Shown here in pieces: positions 27,971-37,228 of a stretch of 64,000 bases of DNA. The stretch's first letter is position 1; the number at the start of each line of letters is the position of its first letter. The position numbers and the translations under genes were made by a program. Under the pieces are notes generated by a model. It worked only from the letters and a program-made list of their open reading frames with translations. It had not been told where the DNA came from and did no database searches. Source of the stretch: Citrobacter freundii (GTDB lineage: Bacteria; Bacteroidota; Bacteroidia; Chitinophagales; Chitinophagaceae); NCBI GenBank assembly GCA_003243445.1, contig QFQQ01000006.1, positions 62,001-126,000 of the forward strand, in the 5' to 3' direction.

Positions 27971-28072
27971 GTTTAAAAGTTTAAAGGTTTAAAAGTTTAA
28001 AAGTTGATCCGGTGAAAGCCACAGCTTTTAAACTTTTAAACTCTTAAACTTTAAAACCTTTAAACTTCTAAC
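27971..28072. repeat. TTTAAAAG-unit palindrome between rpoB and rpoC
   Basis: Starting right after the rpoB stop, four GTTTAAAAG-like units (27971-28003) are mirrored by reverse-complement CTTTTAAAC-like units (28025-28067) around a short GATCCGGTG-containing loop. It would form a long AU-rich stem in the rpoBC mRNA. There is no T-run terminator and no consensus promoter before rpoC. Confidence 0.85.
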
Positions 28073-28103
28073 TCATTCAACTTAAAAATTTAGAAACTCA
28101 AAT

Positions 28104-31100
28104 ATGGCTATCAAAAAAGACAATCGTCCCCGGCCAGCTTTCTCCAAGATCACTATTGGTCTGGCTTCTCCGGATACCATCCTGGAAAGAAGTTATGGTG
28201 AGGTGCTGAAGCCTGAAACGATTAACTACCGGACTTACAAACCGGAGCGTGATGGTTTATTCTGCGAAAGGATCTTCGGTCCTGTGAAAGATTACGAGTG
28301 TGCTTGTGGTAAATACAAGCGTATCCGTTACAAGGGCATCGTGTGCGACCGTTGCGGTGTGGAAGTAACGGAGAAAAAAGTTCGTCGTGAAAGAATGGGC
28401 CACATCAAACTGGTGGTGCCTGTTGTACATATCTGGTATTTCAAATCTCTTCCTAACAAGATCGGTTACCTCCTGGGCGTAAGCTCGAAGAAACTGGAAA
28501 CGATCATCTACTACGAAAGATTTGTGGTGATCCAGTCTGGTATCCGTGCTGATAAAGGACAGAATGTGGGTGATCTTCTGACAGAAGAAGAATATCTCGA
28601 CATCCTTGATGCATTGCCAAAAGATAACCAGTACCTCCCTGATGATGATCCGAACAAGTTCATCGCGAAGATGGGTGCTGAAGCAGTGCATGACATGCTG
28701 CAACGCATCGATCTTGACCAGCTGTCATTCGATCTGCGTAATGCCGCTGCTACTGAAACATCTCAGCAACGTAAAGCTGATGCCCTGAAACGTCTTTCAG
28801 TGGTAGAAGCTTTCCGTGATGCAAATACACGCATCAATAACCGCCCTGAGTGGATGGTGATGCAATATATCCCTGTTATTCCACCGGAACTGCGTCCGCT
28901 TGTTCCCCTGGATGGCGGCCGTTTTGCGTCTTCTGACCTGAATGACCTCTATCGCCGTGTGATCATCCGTAACAACCGTCTGAAACGTTTGCTGGAGATC
29001 AAAGCGCCAGAGGTGATCCTGCGTAACGAAAAACGTATGTTGCAGGAAGCGATCGACAGCTTGTTTGATAACAGCCGTAAATCAAATGCCGTTAAAGCAG
29101 AAGGTGGACGTGCGTTGAAATCACTGTCTGATGTACTGAAAGGTAAACAAGGTCGTTTCCGTCAGAACCTCCTCGGTAAACGTGTTGACTACTCTGGTCG
29201 TTCCGTTATCGTGGTTGGTCCTGAAATGAAACTGCATGAGTGCGGTCTGCCGAAAGATATGGCTGCCGAGCTCTTCAAGCCGTTCATCATCCGTAAGCTG
29301 ATCGAAAGAGGTATTGTTAAAACCGTGAAGTCTGCACGTAAACTGGTAGACAAGAAGGAATCAGTGGTTTGGGATATCCTTGAGAATATTCTGAAAGGTC
29401 ACCCGATCCTCCTGAACCGGGCCCCAACGCTTCACCGTCTTTCTATCCAGGCCTTCCAGCCTAAGCTGATCGAAGGTAAAGCGATCCAGCTGCACCCACT
29501 TGTTACTTCTGCGTTCAACGCCGACTTTGACGGTGACCAGATGGCGGTGCACGTACCACTCAGCAACGCTGCGGTTCTCGAAGCGCAACTGCTGATGCTG
29601 GCTTCTCATAACATTCTGAACCCGCAGAATGGTACACCAATTACCCTGCCTTCACAGGACATGGTACTCGGTCTGTATTACATCACCAAGGGTAAGAAAA
29701 CAAACGATAAGGAAACGATCCGTGGAGAAGGAAAAGCATTCTATTCTTCTGAGGAAGTTATTATCGCGTATAACGAAGGAAAAGTTGACCTGCATGCATG
29801 GATCAAGGTGAAAGCCAACATCCGTAACAATGATGGTCTGCTTGAACATAAACTGATCGACACAACTGTAGGCCGTGTGATCTTCAACCAGCACGTTCCT
29901 GCTGAAGTAGGATTCGTGAATGCATTGCTGACCAAAAAGAACCTGCGTGATATCATCGGTGACATCATCGAGATCACCAACGTTCCAAAAACAGCGAAGT
30001 TCCTGGATGATATCAAACAACTCGGTTTCCGCACAGCGTTCCAGGGTGGTCTTTCATTCAACATCAATGACCTGATCATCCCTGATGTGAAAGAAGAACT
30101 GCTGGAAAATGCAAAAGGTGAAGTAGAAGAGGTGTGGGATAACTACAACATGGGTCTGATCACGAACAACGAACGTTATAACCAGATCGTTGATATCTGG
30201 AGCCGTGTGGATACCCGTATCACAGAAACATTGATCCGTGAGTTGAGCAGCGATAAGCAGGGCTTTAACTCCGTATACATGATGCTTGATTCAGGTGCAC
30301 GTGGTTCTAAGCAACAGATCAAACAGCTGGCAGGTATCAGGGGTCTGATGGCGAAGCCAAGGAAATCAGGTTCTACAGGATCTGAGATCATCGAGAACCC
30401 GATCCTTTCCAACTTTAAAGGTGGTCTTAACGTATTGGACTACTTTATCTCTACGCACGGTGCGCGTAAAGGTCTTGCGGATACCGCCCTTAAAACAGCG
30501 GATGCCGGTTACCTTACACGTCGTCTCGTAGACGTTGCTCAAGACGTGGTGATCACTGAAGAAGATTGCGGAACACTCCGTGGTATTGCAACTTCTGCAT
30601 TGAAAGATAATGAAGACATTATCGAACCATTGGCAGATCGTATCATGGGTCGTACTTCACTGCACGATATCTACAATCCTGCAACAGAGGAATTGATCAT
30701 CGCTGCCGGTGAAGAGATCTCTGAAACACTCGCTAAGCGTATCGAAGCAGCAGGTATCGAAACGGTTGAGATCCGTTCCGTACTGACCTGCGAAAGCAAA
30801 CGCGGATGTTGCGTGAAGTGTTACGGTAAAAACCTGGCGAGCGGTATACTTGCACAAAGAGGTGATGCGGTTGGTATCATCGCTGCACAGTCGATCGGTG
30901 AGCCTGGTACACAGCTGACACTGCGTACCTTCCACGTGGGTGGTGTGGCTGGTTCTGCTTCTGTTGATTCTACATTGACAGCTAAGTTTGACGGCACTAT
31001 CCAGTTCGATGGTCTGCGTACTGTAAACACAATGAATAACGAAGGTGACAATGTCCAGATCGTAATCGGTCGTACAGGTGAGGTTCGTATCGTTGACACC

Positions 31101-32396
31101 AAGAATGATCGTCTTCTGATCACGAACAACATTCCTTATGGTTCTACGCTGATGGTGAAAGACGGTCAGAAAGTAGCAAAAGGAGATGTGATCTGTACAT
31201 GGGATCCATTCAACAACGTTATCGTTGCCGAGATCGATGGTGAATTGAAATTCGAGAACGTGATCGAGGGTGTTACTTATCGTGAGGAATCCGATGAGCA
31301 AACCGGTCACCGTGAGAAAGTGGTTATTGAAACCCGTGATAAAACGAAGATCCCATCTATCGTAGTAGAAGGAAAAGAGCTGAAATCATATAACCTTCCT
31401 ACCGGTTCACATATCATCCCTGATGCGGGTGATCAGGTGAAAGCCGGTCAGGTGCTGGTGAAGATCCCACGTGTACTCGGAAAACTGCGTGATATCACCG
31501 GTGGTCTGCCTCGTGTAACTGAGTTGTTCGAGGCACGTAACCCAAGCAACCCTGCTGTGGTTTCTGAGATCGACGGTGTGGTATCAATGGGTGCTGTAAA
31601 ACGTGGAAACCGTGAGATCGTGATCGAAGCAAAAGATGGTGTAACGAAGAAATACCTGGTTCCATTGACACGCCAGATCCTGGCGCAGGATGGTGACTTC
31701 GTAAAAGCTGGTTCTCCATTATCTGATGGTCAGACATCTCCGCAGGATATCCTTTCTATCCAGGGACCGTTCGCCGTACAACAGTACGTTGTGAATGAGA
31801 TCCAGGAAGTATATCGCTTGCAGGGTGTGAAGATCAACGATAAGCACATCGAGGTGATCGTTCGCCAGATGATGCGTAAAGTAAACATCGTTGATCCAGG
31901 TGATACCAAATTCCTCGAAGATGATTCAGTTGATAAATTTGAATTCATCGAAGAGAACGATTACATTTTTGACAAGAAAGTAGTAACAGAGCCAGGAGAA
32001 TCTTCCAAACTCCGCGCCGGCCAGATCGTAAGCCTGCGTGACGTGAGAGAAGAAAACTCTATCCTGCGCCGTTCAGATAAAGCACTGGTTGAATACCGCG
32101 ACGCGAAACCTGCTACATCAGCACCAACGCTCCTCGGTATTACCAAAGCTTCTCTGGGTGTACAAAGCTGGATCTCTGCTGCTTCGTTCCAGGAAACAAC
32201 CAAAGTACTGTCATCTGCAGCCATCCACGGTAAAACAGATAACATGCTCGGCCTGAAAGAGAACGTGATCACTGGTCACCCGATCCCTGCAGGTACTGGT
32301 CTGCGCGAGTTTGAGAACATGATCGTAGGTAGCAAAGAAGAATACGAATTGCTGCAAACGACTCGTGAAGCGATGACTTTCGATGATGAAGAATAG
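28104..32396 (+). CDS. rpoC: DNA-directed RNA polymerase subunit beta'
   Basis: 1430 residues. The N-terminal zinc site has CACGKYKR and CDRCGVEV (about residues 65-90). The catalytic magnesium loop NADFDGDQMAVH is near residue 473. The second zinc site is CESKRGCCVKC (about 895-910), followed by SIGEPGTQLTLRTFH of the trigger loop region. It forms the active centre with beta. It is 133 bases after rpoB, which is long for this pair, because of the palindrome. A terminator follows the stop. Confidence 0.98.
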   Translation: MAIKKDNRPRPAFSKITIGLASPDTILERSYGEVLKPETINYRTYKPERDGLFCERIFGPVKDYECACGKYKRIRYKGIVCDRCGVEVTEKKVRRERMGHIKLVVPVVHIWYFKSLPNKIGYLLGVSSKKLETIIYYERFVVIQSGIRADKGQNVGDLLTEEEYLDILDALPKDNQYLPDDDPNKFIAKMGAEAVHDMLQRIDLDQLSFDLRNAAATETSQQRKADALKRLSVVEAFRDANTRINNRPEWMVMQYIPVIPPELRPLVPLDGGRFASSDLNDLYRRVIIRNNRLKRLLEIKAPEVILRNEKRMLQEAIDSLFDNSRKSNAVKAEGGRALKSLSDVLKGKQGRFRQNLLGKRVDYSGRSVIVVGPEMKLHECGLPKDMAAELFKPFIIRKLIERGIVKTVKSARKLVDKKESVVWDILENILKGHPILLNRAPTLHRLSIQAFQPKLIEGKAIQLHPLVTSAFNADFDGDQMAVHVPLSNAAVLEAQLLMLASHNILNPQNGTPITLPSQDMVLGLYYITKGKKTNDKETIRGEGKAFYSSEEVIIAYNEGKVDLHAWIKVKANIRNNDGLLEHKLIDTTVGRVIFNQHVPAEVGFVNALLTKKNLRDIIGDIIEITNVPKTAKFLDDIKQLGFRTAFQGGLSFNINDLIIPDVKEELLENAKGEVEEVWDNYNMGLITNNERYNQIVDIWSRVDTRITETLIRELSSDKQGFNSVYMMLDSGARGSKQQIKQLAGIRGLMAKPRKSGSTGSEIIENPILSNFKGGLNVLDYFISTHGARKGLADTALKTADAGYLTRRLVDVAQDVVITEEDCGTLRGIATSALKDNEDIIEPLADRIMGRTSLHDIYNPATEELIIAAGEEISETLAKRIEAAGIETVEIRSVLTCESKRGCCVKCYGKNLASGILAQRGDAVGIIAAQSIGEPGTQLTLRTFHVGGVAGSASVDSTLTAKFDGTIQFDGLRTVNTMNNEGDNVQIVIGRTGEVRIVDTKNDRLLITNNIPYGSTLMVKDGQKVAKGDVICTWDPFNNVIVAEIDGELKFENVIEGVTYREESDEQTGHREKVVIETRDKTKIPSIVVEGKELKSYNLPTGSHIIPDAGDQVKAGQVLVKIPRVLGKLRDITGGLPRVTELFEARNPSNPAVVSEIDGVVSMGAVKRGNREIVIEAKDGVTKKYLVPLTRQILAQDGDFVKAGSPLSDGQTSPQDILSIQGPFAVQQYVVNEIQEVYRLQGVKINDKHIEVIVRQMMRKVNIVDPGDTKFLEDDSVDKFEFIEENDYIFDKKVVTEPGESSKLRAGQIVSLRDVREENSILRRSDKALVEYRDAKPATSAPTLLGITKASLGVQSWISAASFQETTKVLSSAAIHGKTDNMLGLKENVITGHPIPAGTGLREFENMIVGSKEEYELLQTTREAMTFDDEE

Positions 32397-32416
32397 TTCG
32401 AGATGAAACTTAATAC

Positions 32417-32450
32417 AAGGAGTCCGCGAAGGCGGGCTCCTTTTTTATTT
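32417..32450 (+). terminator. Rho-independent terminator after rpoC
   Basis: AAGGAGTCCGC, a GAA loop, then GGCGGGCTCCTT and TTTT, 20 bases after the rpoC stop. Confidence 0.88.
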
Positions 32451-32465
32451 TGAATGGCGTAAGTA

Positions 32466-32620
32466 TCCCGCAGATAACGCAGATAGCCTCGGATGACGGG
32501 AAATTATCAGCATAATCTGCGCCATCGGGAACAGGATTTATGCTGATGCAGGAAGATATTTCTTTTACAAGACTAGCAAAATCTGCGGGAGATTACGCAG
32601 ATCCGGCCTGCGTGAAATCC
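32466..32620. repeat. GCAGATTACGCAGAT-type inverted repeats
   Basis: CCCGCAGATAACGCAGAT (32469-32486) recurs in partly inverted form as ATCTGCGGGAGATTACGCAG (32580-32600 region), with further TCAGCATAATCTGCG and ATGCTGA words between. It fills the gap after rpoC. No gene is supported here. Confidence 0.65.
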
Positions 32621-32657
32621 TTCCAGGTTAAGGGTTTCATAAAGTATCCGTATTCCT

Positions 32658-32665
32658 TATATTTG
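32658..32665 (+). promoter_or_regulatory. Promoter -7 box of OmpH/Skp-like gene
   Basis: TATATTTG matches TAnnTTTG. The -33 site 32635-32638 reads TTTC at exactly 19 bases (three of four). The ATG is 79 bases downstream. Confidence 0.65.
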
Positions 32666-32744
32666 CCCGGCTTAGACTATTCTATTTAACAGAAATAATC
32701 GCTTGTTTTGCAGGCGGAGAATTACTAATCAAAAGCAAACACAC

Positions 32745-33341
32745 ATGAAAAATGGTATCGTGATATGGAATGTATTGTTGACCCTTCTTGGAGGATATCT
32801 TCTTTTTGCGCAGCTGAATAAAAAAGGAGGATCTTCATCAGGAAAGGCTCAACCCGGTGATTCTTTATCACAGCATACACCTTTCCGCATCGCTTATTTT
32901 GAAATGGATTCTATCGAGGCTCATTTCGATATGGTGAGAGACGTAAAATCTGAGATCGAAGGAAAGGAAAAAGAATACAGCAATAACCTTTCGCAGCTTG
33001 ATATGACTTATCGTAAAAAGATCGAAGAATACAGGCAGAAACAGTCGACCATGACGCAGGGCGATTTTGAAAAAGCACAAATGGAGTTAAAACAACTCGA
33101 AGACGTGTTGAAAGGCCGCAAACAGGATATCGATCAGCAATACCAGGAGTTTGTTACCCGCCGTCAATTGTCTATCAAAAAGAAAATTGAAGAGTTCATT
33201 GCTGAGTACAATAAGGACAGGACCTATTCTTACATTCTTGCAAACGAACCAGGCATTATTTATTACAAGGACACATCGCTCAATATCACTACCGATGTGA
33301 TCCGTGGCCTCAATGACAGCTACAAAAAAGAGAAGAAATAG
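32745..33341 (+). CDS. OmpH/Skp-family periplasmic chaperone-like protein
   Basis: 198 residues from the ATG at 32745 (MKNGIVIWNVLL), preferred to an in-frame start at 32703. An N-terminal signal or anchor helix (to about residue 25) is followed by a short linker, IAYFEMDSIEAHFDMV, and a long coiled coil of Lys/Glu/Gln-rich helices (SNNLSQLDMTYRKKIEEYRQ onward), then VTRRQLSIKKKIEEFIAEYN. Skp-type proteins hold unfolded outer membrane proteins in the periplasm. It has its own promoter and terminator. Confidence 0.85.
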   Translation: MKNGIVIWNVLLTLLGGYLLFAQLNKKGGSSSGKAQPGDSLSQHTPFRIAYFEMDSIEAHFDMVRDVKSEIEGKEKEYSNNLSQLDMTYRKKIEEYRQKQSTMTQGDFEKAQMELKQLEDVLKGRKQDIDQQYQEFVTRRQLSIKKKIEEFIAEYNKDRTYSYILANEPGIIYYKDTSLNITTDVIRGLNDSYKKEKK

Positions 33342-33381
33342 ACAGCTGATCCAGGATAACTCCTGTAAACGTATTATAACG

Positions 33382-33428
33382 AAGGGTAAAAGCCGGAATT
33401 TCCTTCTCCGCTTTTACCCTTTCTCTTT
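33382..33428 (+). terminator. Terminator after OmpH/Skp-like gene
   Basis: AAGGGTAAAAGC (33382-33393) pairs with GCTTTTACCCTT (33410-33421), followed by a T-rich run. Confidence 0.85.
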
Positions 33429-33451
33429 TTCTCCTTTTGCCTTTTTTCTCT

Positions 33452-33459
33452 TAGCTTTA
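33452..33459 (+). promoter_or_regulatory. Weak promoter -7 box before permease gene
   Basis: TAGCTTTA differs from TAnnTTTG only at the last base and lies 17 bases before the permease ATG. The -33 site is unclear. Confidence 0.35.
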
Positions 33460-33476
33460 TCGAAATCACAAACTGC

Positions 33477-34922
33477 ATGAGTCAAGAACAAACATCGTTC
33501 AAACCTACCCTGGGTTTATTTGATGGTACAATGATCGTTGCCGGCTCCATGATCGGGTCCGGTATTTTTATTGTCAGCGCAGACATCACCCGGAATGTCG
33601 GCAGTGCTGGCTGGCTGATCGTGGTATGGCTGTTGACCGGCTTTATGACGCTTACTGCTGCACTCAGCTACGGCGAGTTAAGCGGAATGTTTCCCAAAGC
33701 CGGCGGACAATACGTTTATCTGAAAGAAGCATATAACCCACTGATGGCATTTCTGTATGGCTGGAGTTTCTTTGCCGTGATACAAACTGCTACTATCGCC
33801 GCCGTTGGCGTCGCTTTCTCCAAGTTCCTGGCTTATATGGTTCCCGAACTGGGAAATGAATACCTGCTGTTCAATATAGCCGGACTTAATATATACTCGG
33901 GGCAGCTTGTCGCTATTTTTATCATCATCCTTCTTACGTATATCAATTCGCGTGGAGTAAAAGAAGGGAAGTTTATACAAACAGTTTTTACGTCAGCAAA
34001 ACTGCTGGCTTTATTTGGATTGATCGTATTCGGTTTTGTGCTGGTAAAACAAAGCTTTTGGACGGAGAACTGGGAGACCGGTTTGACGGCTCGTCAACTC
34101 CAGAAAGCGGATGGCGGAGGTTTTACTCCGGACGTATGGACCGGCATTGGCGGCGCCGCATTGCTTGGAGCGATCGCTTCTTCCATGGTGGGCTCTATTT
34201 TCAGCAGTGATGCATGGAATAATGTGACGTTCATCGCAGGGGAGATGAAGAATCCCAAACGTAATATCGGTCTGAGCCTTTTTCTTGGAACACTTATCGT
34301 GACGGTGATCTATGTCTCCGCCAACCTGATGTACCTGAACGCGCTTCCGTTAAATGAGCTGGCACTTCCGCAGGATGATCGCGTGGCTGTGGCCGCAGCC
34401 AACAGGATATTTCCTTCGTTCGGCACCATCCTTATCGCCGTGCTGATCATGGTCTCTACATTTGGTTGTAACAATGGTCTGATCCTGGCCGGCGCACGCG
34501 TTTATTATACCATGGCAAAAGACGGTTTGTTCTTTAAAAAAGTCGGCACATTGAACCAGCACTCGGTTCCTCAATTTGCATTATGGGTTCAGTGCCTTGT
34601 GGCAGCGGCGTGGTGCCTCAGCGGCAAGTATGGACAATTGCTGGATATGATCTCATTTGTGGTCGTATTGTTTTACATGCTCACCATTGTCGGCATTTTT
34701 ATTCTCCGGAAAAAAAGGCCTGATGCGGATCGTCCTTACCGCGCATTTGGCTACCCGGTTTTGCCACTGTTATACATTCTGATGGGATCAGCATTCTGTT
34801 TGCTGCTTATTATCTATAAGCCGGATTACACCTGGCCAGGTCTTATTATCGTATTGCTGGGTGTGCCACTGTATTATATTGCGATCTCTGCAAAAAAGAA
34901 AGATGCAATAGATCAACACTAA
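33477..34922 (+). CDS. APC-superfamily amino acid permease
   Basis: 481 residues with about twelve membrane helices. The first helix motif GTMIVAGSMIGSGIFIVSAD is the substrate-binding signature of APC transporters; FMTLTAALSYGELSGMFPKA and GGQYVYLKEAYNPLMAFLYG follow. It should exchange or import amino acids in the inner membrane. The isoaspartyl peptidase gene begins nine bases downstream, suggesting joint use of peptide-derived amino acids. Confidence 0.92.
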   Translation: MSQEQTSFKPTLGLFDGTMIVAGSMIGSGIFIVSADITRNVGSAGWLIVVWLLTGFMTLTAALSYGELSGMFPKAGGQYVYLKEAYNPLMAFLYGWSFFAVIQTATIAAVGVAFSKFLAYMVPELGNEYLLFNIAGLNIYSGQLVAIFIIILLTYINSRGVKEGKFIQTVFTSAKLLALFGLIVFGFVLVKQSFWTENWETGLTARQLQKADGGGFTPDVWTGIGGAALLGAIASSMVGSIFSSDAWNNVTFIAGEMKNPKRNIGLSLFLGTLIVTVIYVSANLMYLNALPLNELALPQDDRVAVAAANRIFPSFGTILIAVLIMVSTFGCNNGLILAGARVYYTMAKDGLFFKKVGTLNQHSVPQFALWVQCLVAAAWCLSGKYGQLLDMISFVVVLFYMLTIVGIFILRKKRPDADRPYRAFGYPVLPLLYILMGSAFCLLLIIYKPDYTWPGLIIVLLGVPLYYIAISAKKKDAIDQH

Positions 34923-34931
34923 TATTTGCAA

Positions 34932-35864
34932 ATGCATAAGTACACGCTCGCGATACACGGAGGAGCCGGCACTATTCTCAAAGAGAATATGACCGCTGAG
35001 ATGGAACAGGCTTACCGCAACGGCCTGGAAGATGCGCTGAACGCGGGGTTCCGGCTTTTGCAAAAAGGAGGATCTGCCATAGACGCGGTGAAAGCAGCGG
35101 TGATCTCCCTGGAAGACAATATTCTTTTCAACGCAGGACGCGGAGCTGTATTTGCCAGCGATGGCGGACAGGAAATGGACGCATCCATCATGGACGGACA
35201 TACCCTGATGGCCGGGGCTGTGAGTGCCGTCACCAATATCAGGAATCCGATAGAGCTTGCTCATGCGGTTATGACAAAGAGTGAACACGTGATGCTGAAT
35301 GGCGATGGAGCAAACGCATTTGCAGAATCGATCAATATCAAAACAGAACCTGATGAATATTTCTTTTCTCAGTTCAGGTATGATCAGTGGCTGAAGATGC
35401 GGGATACCGAAGGCACGGCACTCGATCATAATGTGCAGACAGAAGATAAGAAATTTGGGACTGTGGGTGCTGTGGCATGCGACCAGTTTGGTAATATCGC
35501 AGCTGCTACGAGCACGGGCGGTATGACCAACAAACGATTCGGAAGAGTGGGTGATAGCCCGATCATTGGAGCGGGCACTTATGCCAATAATAAAACCTGT
35601 GCGATCAGCTGCACAGGCCACGGTGAGATATTTATCCGTGCCGTTGCTGCCTATGATGTAAGCTGCCTGATGGAATATGGGGGGCTGTCACTGCAACAGG
35701 CTATGGAAAAAGTGGTGTTGGATAAACTCGTGAAAATGGAAGGTGAAGGAGGTATGATCGGTGTGGATGCAAATGGCAATGCGGCCTTGATATTTAACAG
35801 TGCGGGAATGTATCGCGGGTTGCAGAACAGTGATGGTATTAAAGAAGTGAATATTTACCGGTAA
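34932..35864 (+). CDS. Isoaspartyl peptidase/L-asparaginase, Ntn-hydrolase
   Basis: 310 residues from the ATG at 34932; an in-frame TTG at 34926 is less likely. YTLAIHGGAGTI at the N-terminus, NAGRGAVF, and GTVGAVACDQFGNIAAATST are diagnostic. The Thr of GTVGAV would become the nucleophile after self-cleavage into two subunits. It removes beta-aspartyl dipeptides from damaged proteins or hydrolyses asparagine. No signal peptide, so cytoplasmic. It lies between a permease and a small secreted protein gene whose ATG overlaps its stop (TAATG). Confidence 0.93.
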   Translation: MHKYTLAIHGGAGTILKENMTAEMEQAYRNGLEDALNAGFRLLQKGGSAIDAVKAAVISLEDNILFNAGRGAVFASDGGQEMDASIMDGHTLMAGAVSAVTNIRNPIELAHAVMTKSEHVMLNGDGANAFAESINIKTEPDEYFFSQFRYDQWLKMRDTEGTALDHNVQTEDKKFGTVGAVACDQFGNIAAATSTGGMTNKRFGRVGDSPIIGAGTYANNKTCAISCTGHGEIFIRAVAAYDVSCLMEYGGLSLQQAMEKVVLDKLVKMEGEGGMIGVDANGNAALIFNSAGMYRGLQNSDGIKEVNIYR

Positions 35865-36265
35865 TGAAAAATATTATTTTCTTATTGATCCTGAGCTTTG
35901 CAAGTCAGTTGTCTTTTGCACAGGCAGATGAGGATTCCTGCAGCAAGGTACAGCCGGCATTTACTGCTTCATTTGAAGGCGTGACTGCAAAGGGAATGCT
36001 GTCTCCGGAGGATGTAACAAAGCTCAAAAAGTTGATCCCGGATCTGGCTGGCTTGTCCATCATCCGGTTTACGTATACGATCGATTGCGGTGAAGATTGT
36101 GATATGCAGCAGAGAACCGTTTATGGGGACACATTCGGTGAAGAAGATCTGAAAGCGTTGCAGGCTATGAAAAGCCGCAATGTGTTATCACTCGAATGTA
36201 TACTCGGGAAGAACAAAAAGGGAGAGCTTGTATCATTTAAGCCATTCCTCTATTATATCCGGTGA
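35864..36265 (+). CDS. Small secreted protein, unknown function
   Basis: 133 residues with signal peptide MKNIIFLLILSFASQLSFAQ. The mature part has four cysteines (one near residue 26, CGEDC near 75-79, one near 111). The tail FGEEDLKALQAMKSRNVLSL and GKNKKGELVSFKPFLYYIR has the shape of the GldM C-terminal domain, but this is only an impression. Translation is coupled to the upstream peptidase gene by a TAATG overlap. Confidence 0.65.
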   Translation: MKNIIFLLILSFASQLSFAQADEDSCSKVQPAFTASFEGVTAKGMLSPEDVTKLKKLIPDLAGLSIIRFTYTIDCGEDCDMQQRTVYGDTFGEEDLKALQAMKSRNVLSLECILGKNKKGELVSFKPFLYYIR

Positions 36266-36270
36266 TTATC

Positions 36271-36293
36271 CGGCGGATATATATATTCCGCCG
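36271..36293. terminator. GC-armed hairpin after secreted protein gene
   Basis: CGGCGGA and TCCGCCG flank a 9-base TATATATAT loop, six bases after the stop. No T-run follows. Confidence 0.5.
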
Positions 36294-36380
36294 CGGATCT
36301 GATGGACTTATATTTTTCCCGTTAAGATCGCTATTCCCTCTAAATCATGCCTATTCGCGCAGATTCGCGCTCATTCGTGT

Positions 36381-36388
36381 TACATTTG
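36381..36388 (+). promoter_or_regulatory. -7 box directly before ispD
   Basis: TACATTTG matches TAnnTTTG and ends only five bases before the ispD ATG at 36394, so a transcript from it would be leaderless or nearly so. The -33 position does not match. GCGCAGATTCGCG repeat words lie just upstream (36351-36377). Confidence 0.5.
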
Positions 36389-36393
36389 TGTAT

Positions 36394-37062
36394 ATGAAAA
36401 AATATGCAGTCATTGTGGCCGGCGGTTCCGGCTCCAGGATGGGTGGTTCAGTTCCCAAGCAGTTTATGCTGTTAAAGGATAAACCGGTGCTTTATTATTC
36501 CATCAAAACTTTTCTTGACACTTATACTGATCTCCAGGTGATCCTTGTGCTTCCTGTTGAATATACAGATATGGGGCAGGAGATCATCGATGCATATTTT
36601 GACAAAGACCGTATAAGAATTACGGCTGGTGGTGACACGCGTTTTCAATCAGTGAAGAACGGTCTTGAATTGGTGGAAGAAGAGTCCGTTGTGTTTGTGC
36701 ATGATGGTGTGCGTTGCCTGCTTTCGGCCGATCTGATCCGGCGTTGCTATGCAATGGCTACGGAAACCGGCAGTGCCATCCCGGTCGTTCCAAGCAAAGA
36801 CAGCATTCGCATGCTCACTGAAGATGGCAACGAAGCTGTTGACCGTAATATCATCATGCTTGTGCAAACCCCGCAGGTATTTCACAGCAAGATCCTGATC
36901 CCCGCATTCCAGATCGATTATAAAGACAAGTTCACGGATGAAGCCACTGTGGTGGAAGCATTTGGCCTGAAGATCTCATTGGTGGAAGGAGAGGAGCGGA
37001 ATATCAAGATCACCAAACCGGTAGATATGATCGTGGCGGAGAAGCTGCTCGATGAACAATAG
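36394..37062 (+). CDS. ispD: 2-C-methyl-D-erythritol 4-phosphate cytidylyltransferase
   Basis: 222 residues from the ATG at 36394 (MKKYAVIVAGGSGSRMG); the frame is open upstream to 36262 but that part is non-homologous repeat sequence. Signatures are VAGGSGSRMGG with VPKQF, FVHDGVRCL, LVQTPQVFHSKIL, and FTDEATVVEAFG near the end. It makes CDP-methylerythritol in the non-mevalonate isoprenoid pathway. No other pathway gene is adjacent. Confidence 0.95.
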   Translation: MKKYAVIVAGGSGSRMGGSVPKQFMLLKDKPVLYYSIKTFLDTYTDLQVILVLPVEYTDMGQEIIDAYFDKDRIRITAGGDTRFQSVKNGLELVEEESVVFVHDGVRCLLSADLIRRCYAMATETGSAIPVVPSKDSIRMLTEDGNEAVDRNIIMLVQTPQVFHSKILIPAFQIDYKDKFTDEATVVEAFGLKISLVEGEERNIKITKPVDMIVAEKLLDEQ

Positions 37063-37070
37063 TTTCAAAA

Positions 37071-37222
37071 AGTTCCAGAGGTTTCTCAAAGGTTCCAGAA
37101 GTTCCAGAGGTTCCAGGAGTTCCAGAGGTTGCTACCGCAAATTGCAGTGTATACCAGCCAAACGGAAATTTCTGCTGGAAGAACCTTTGGAACTCCTGGA
37201 ACCTCTTAAACCTCTGGAACCT
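37071..37222. repeat. Second TTCCAGAGG-unit palindrome
   Basis: Left arm 37071-37138 and right arm about 37178-37222 are built of TTCCAGAGG-like units and their reverse complements. The word TCCAGAGGTTGCTACCGCA is shared exactly with 9730-9748. It lies between convergent genes (ispD and the acyltransferase) and could serve as terminator for both. Confidence 0.88.
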
Positions 37223-37228
37223 TTTCCT

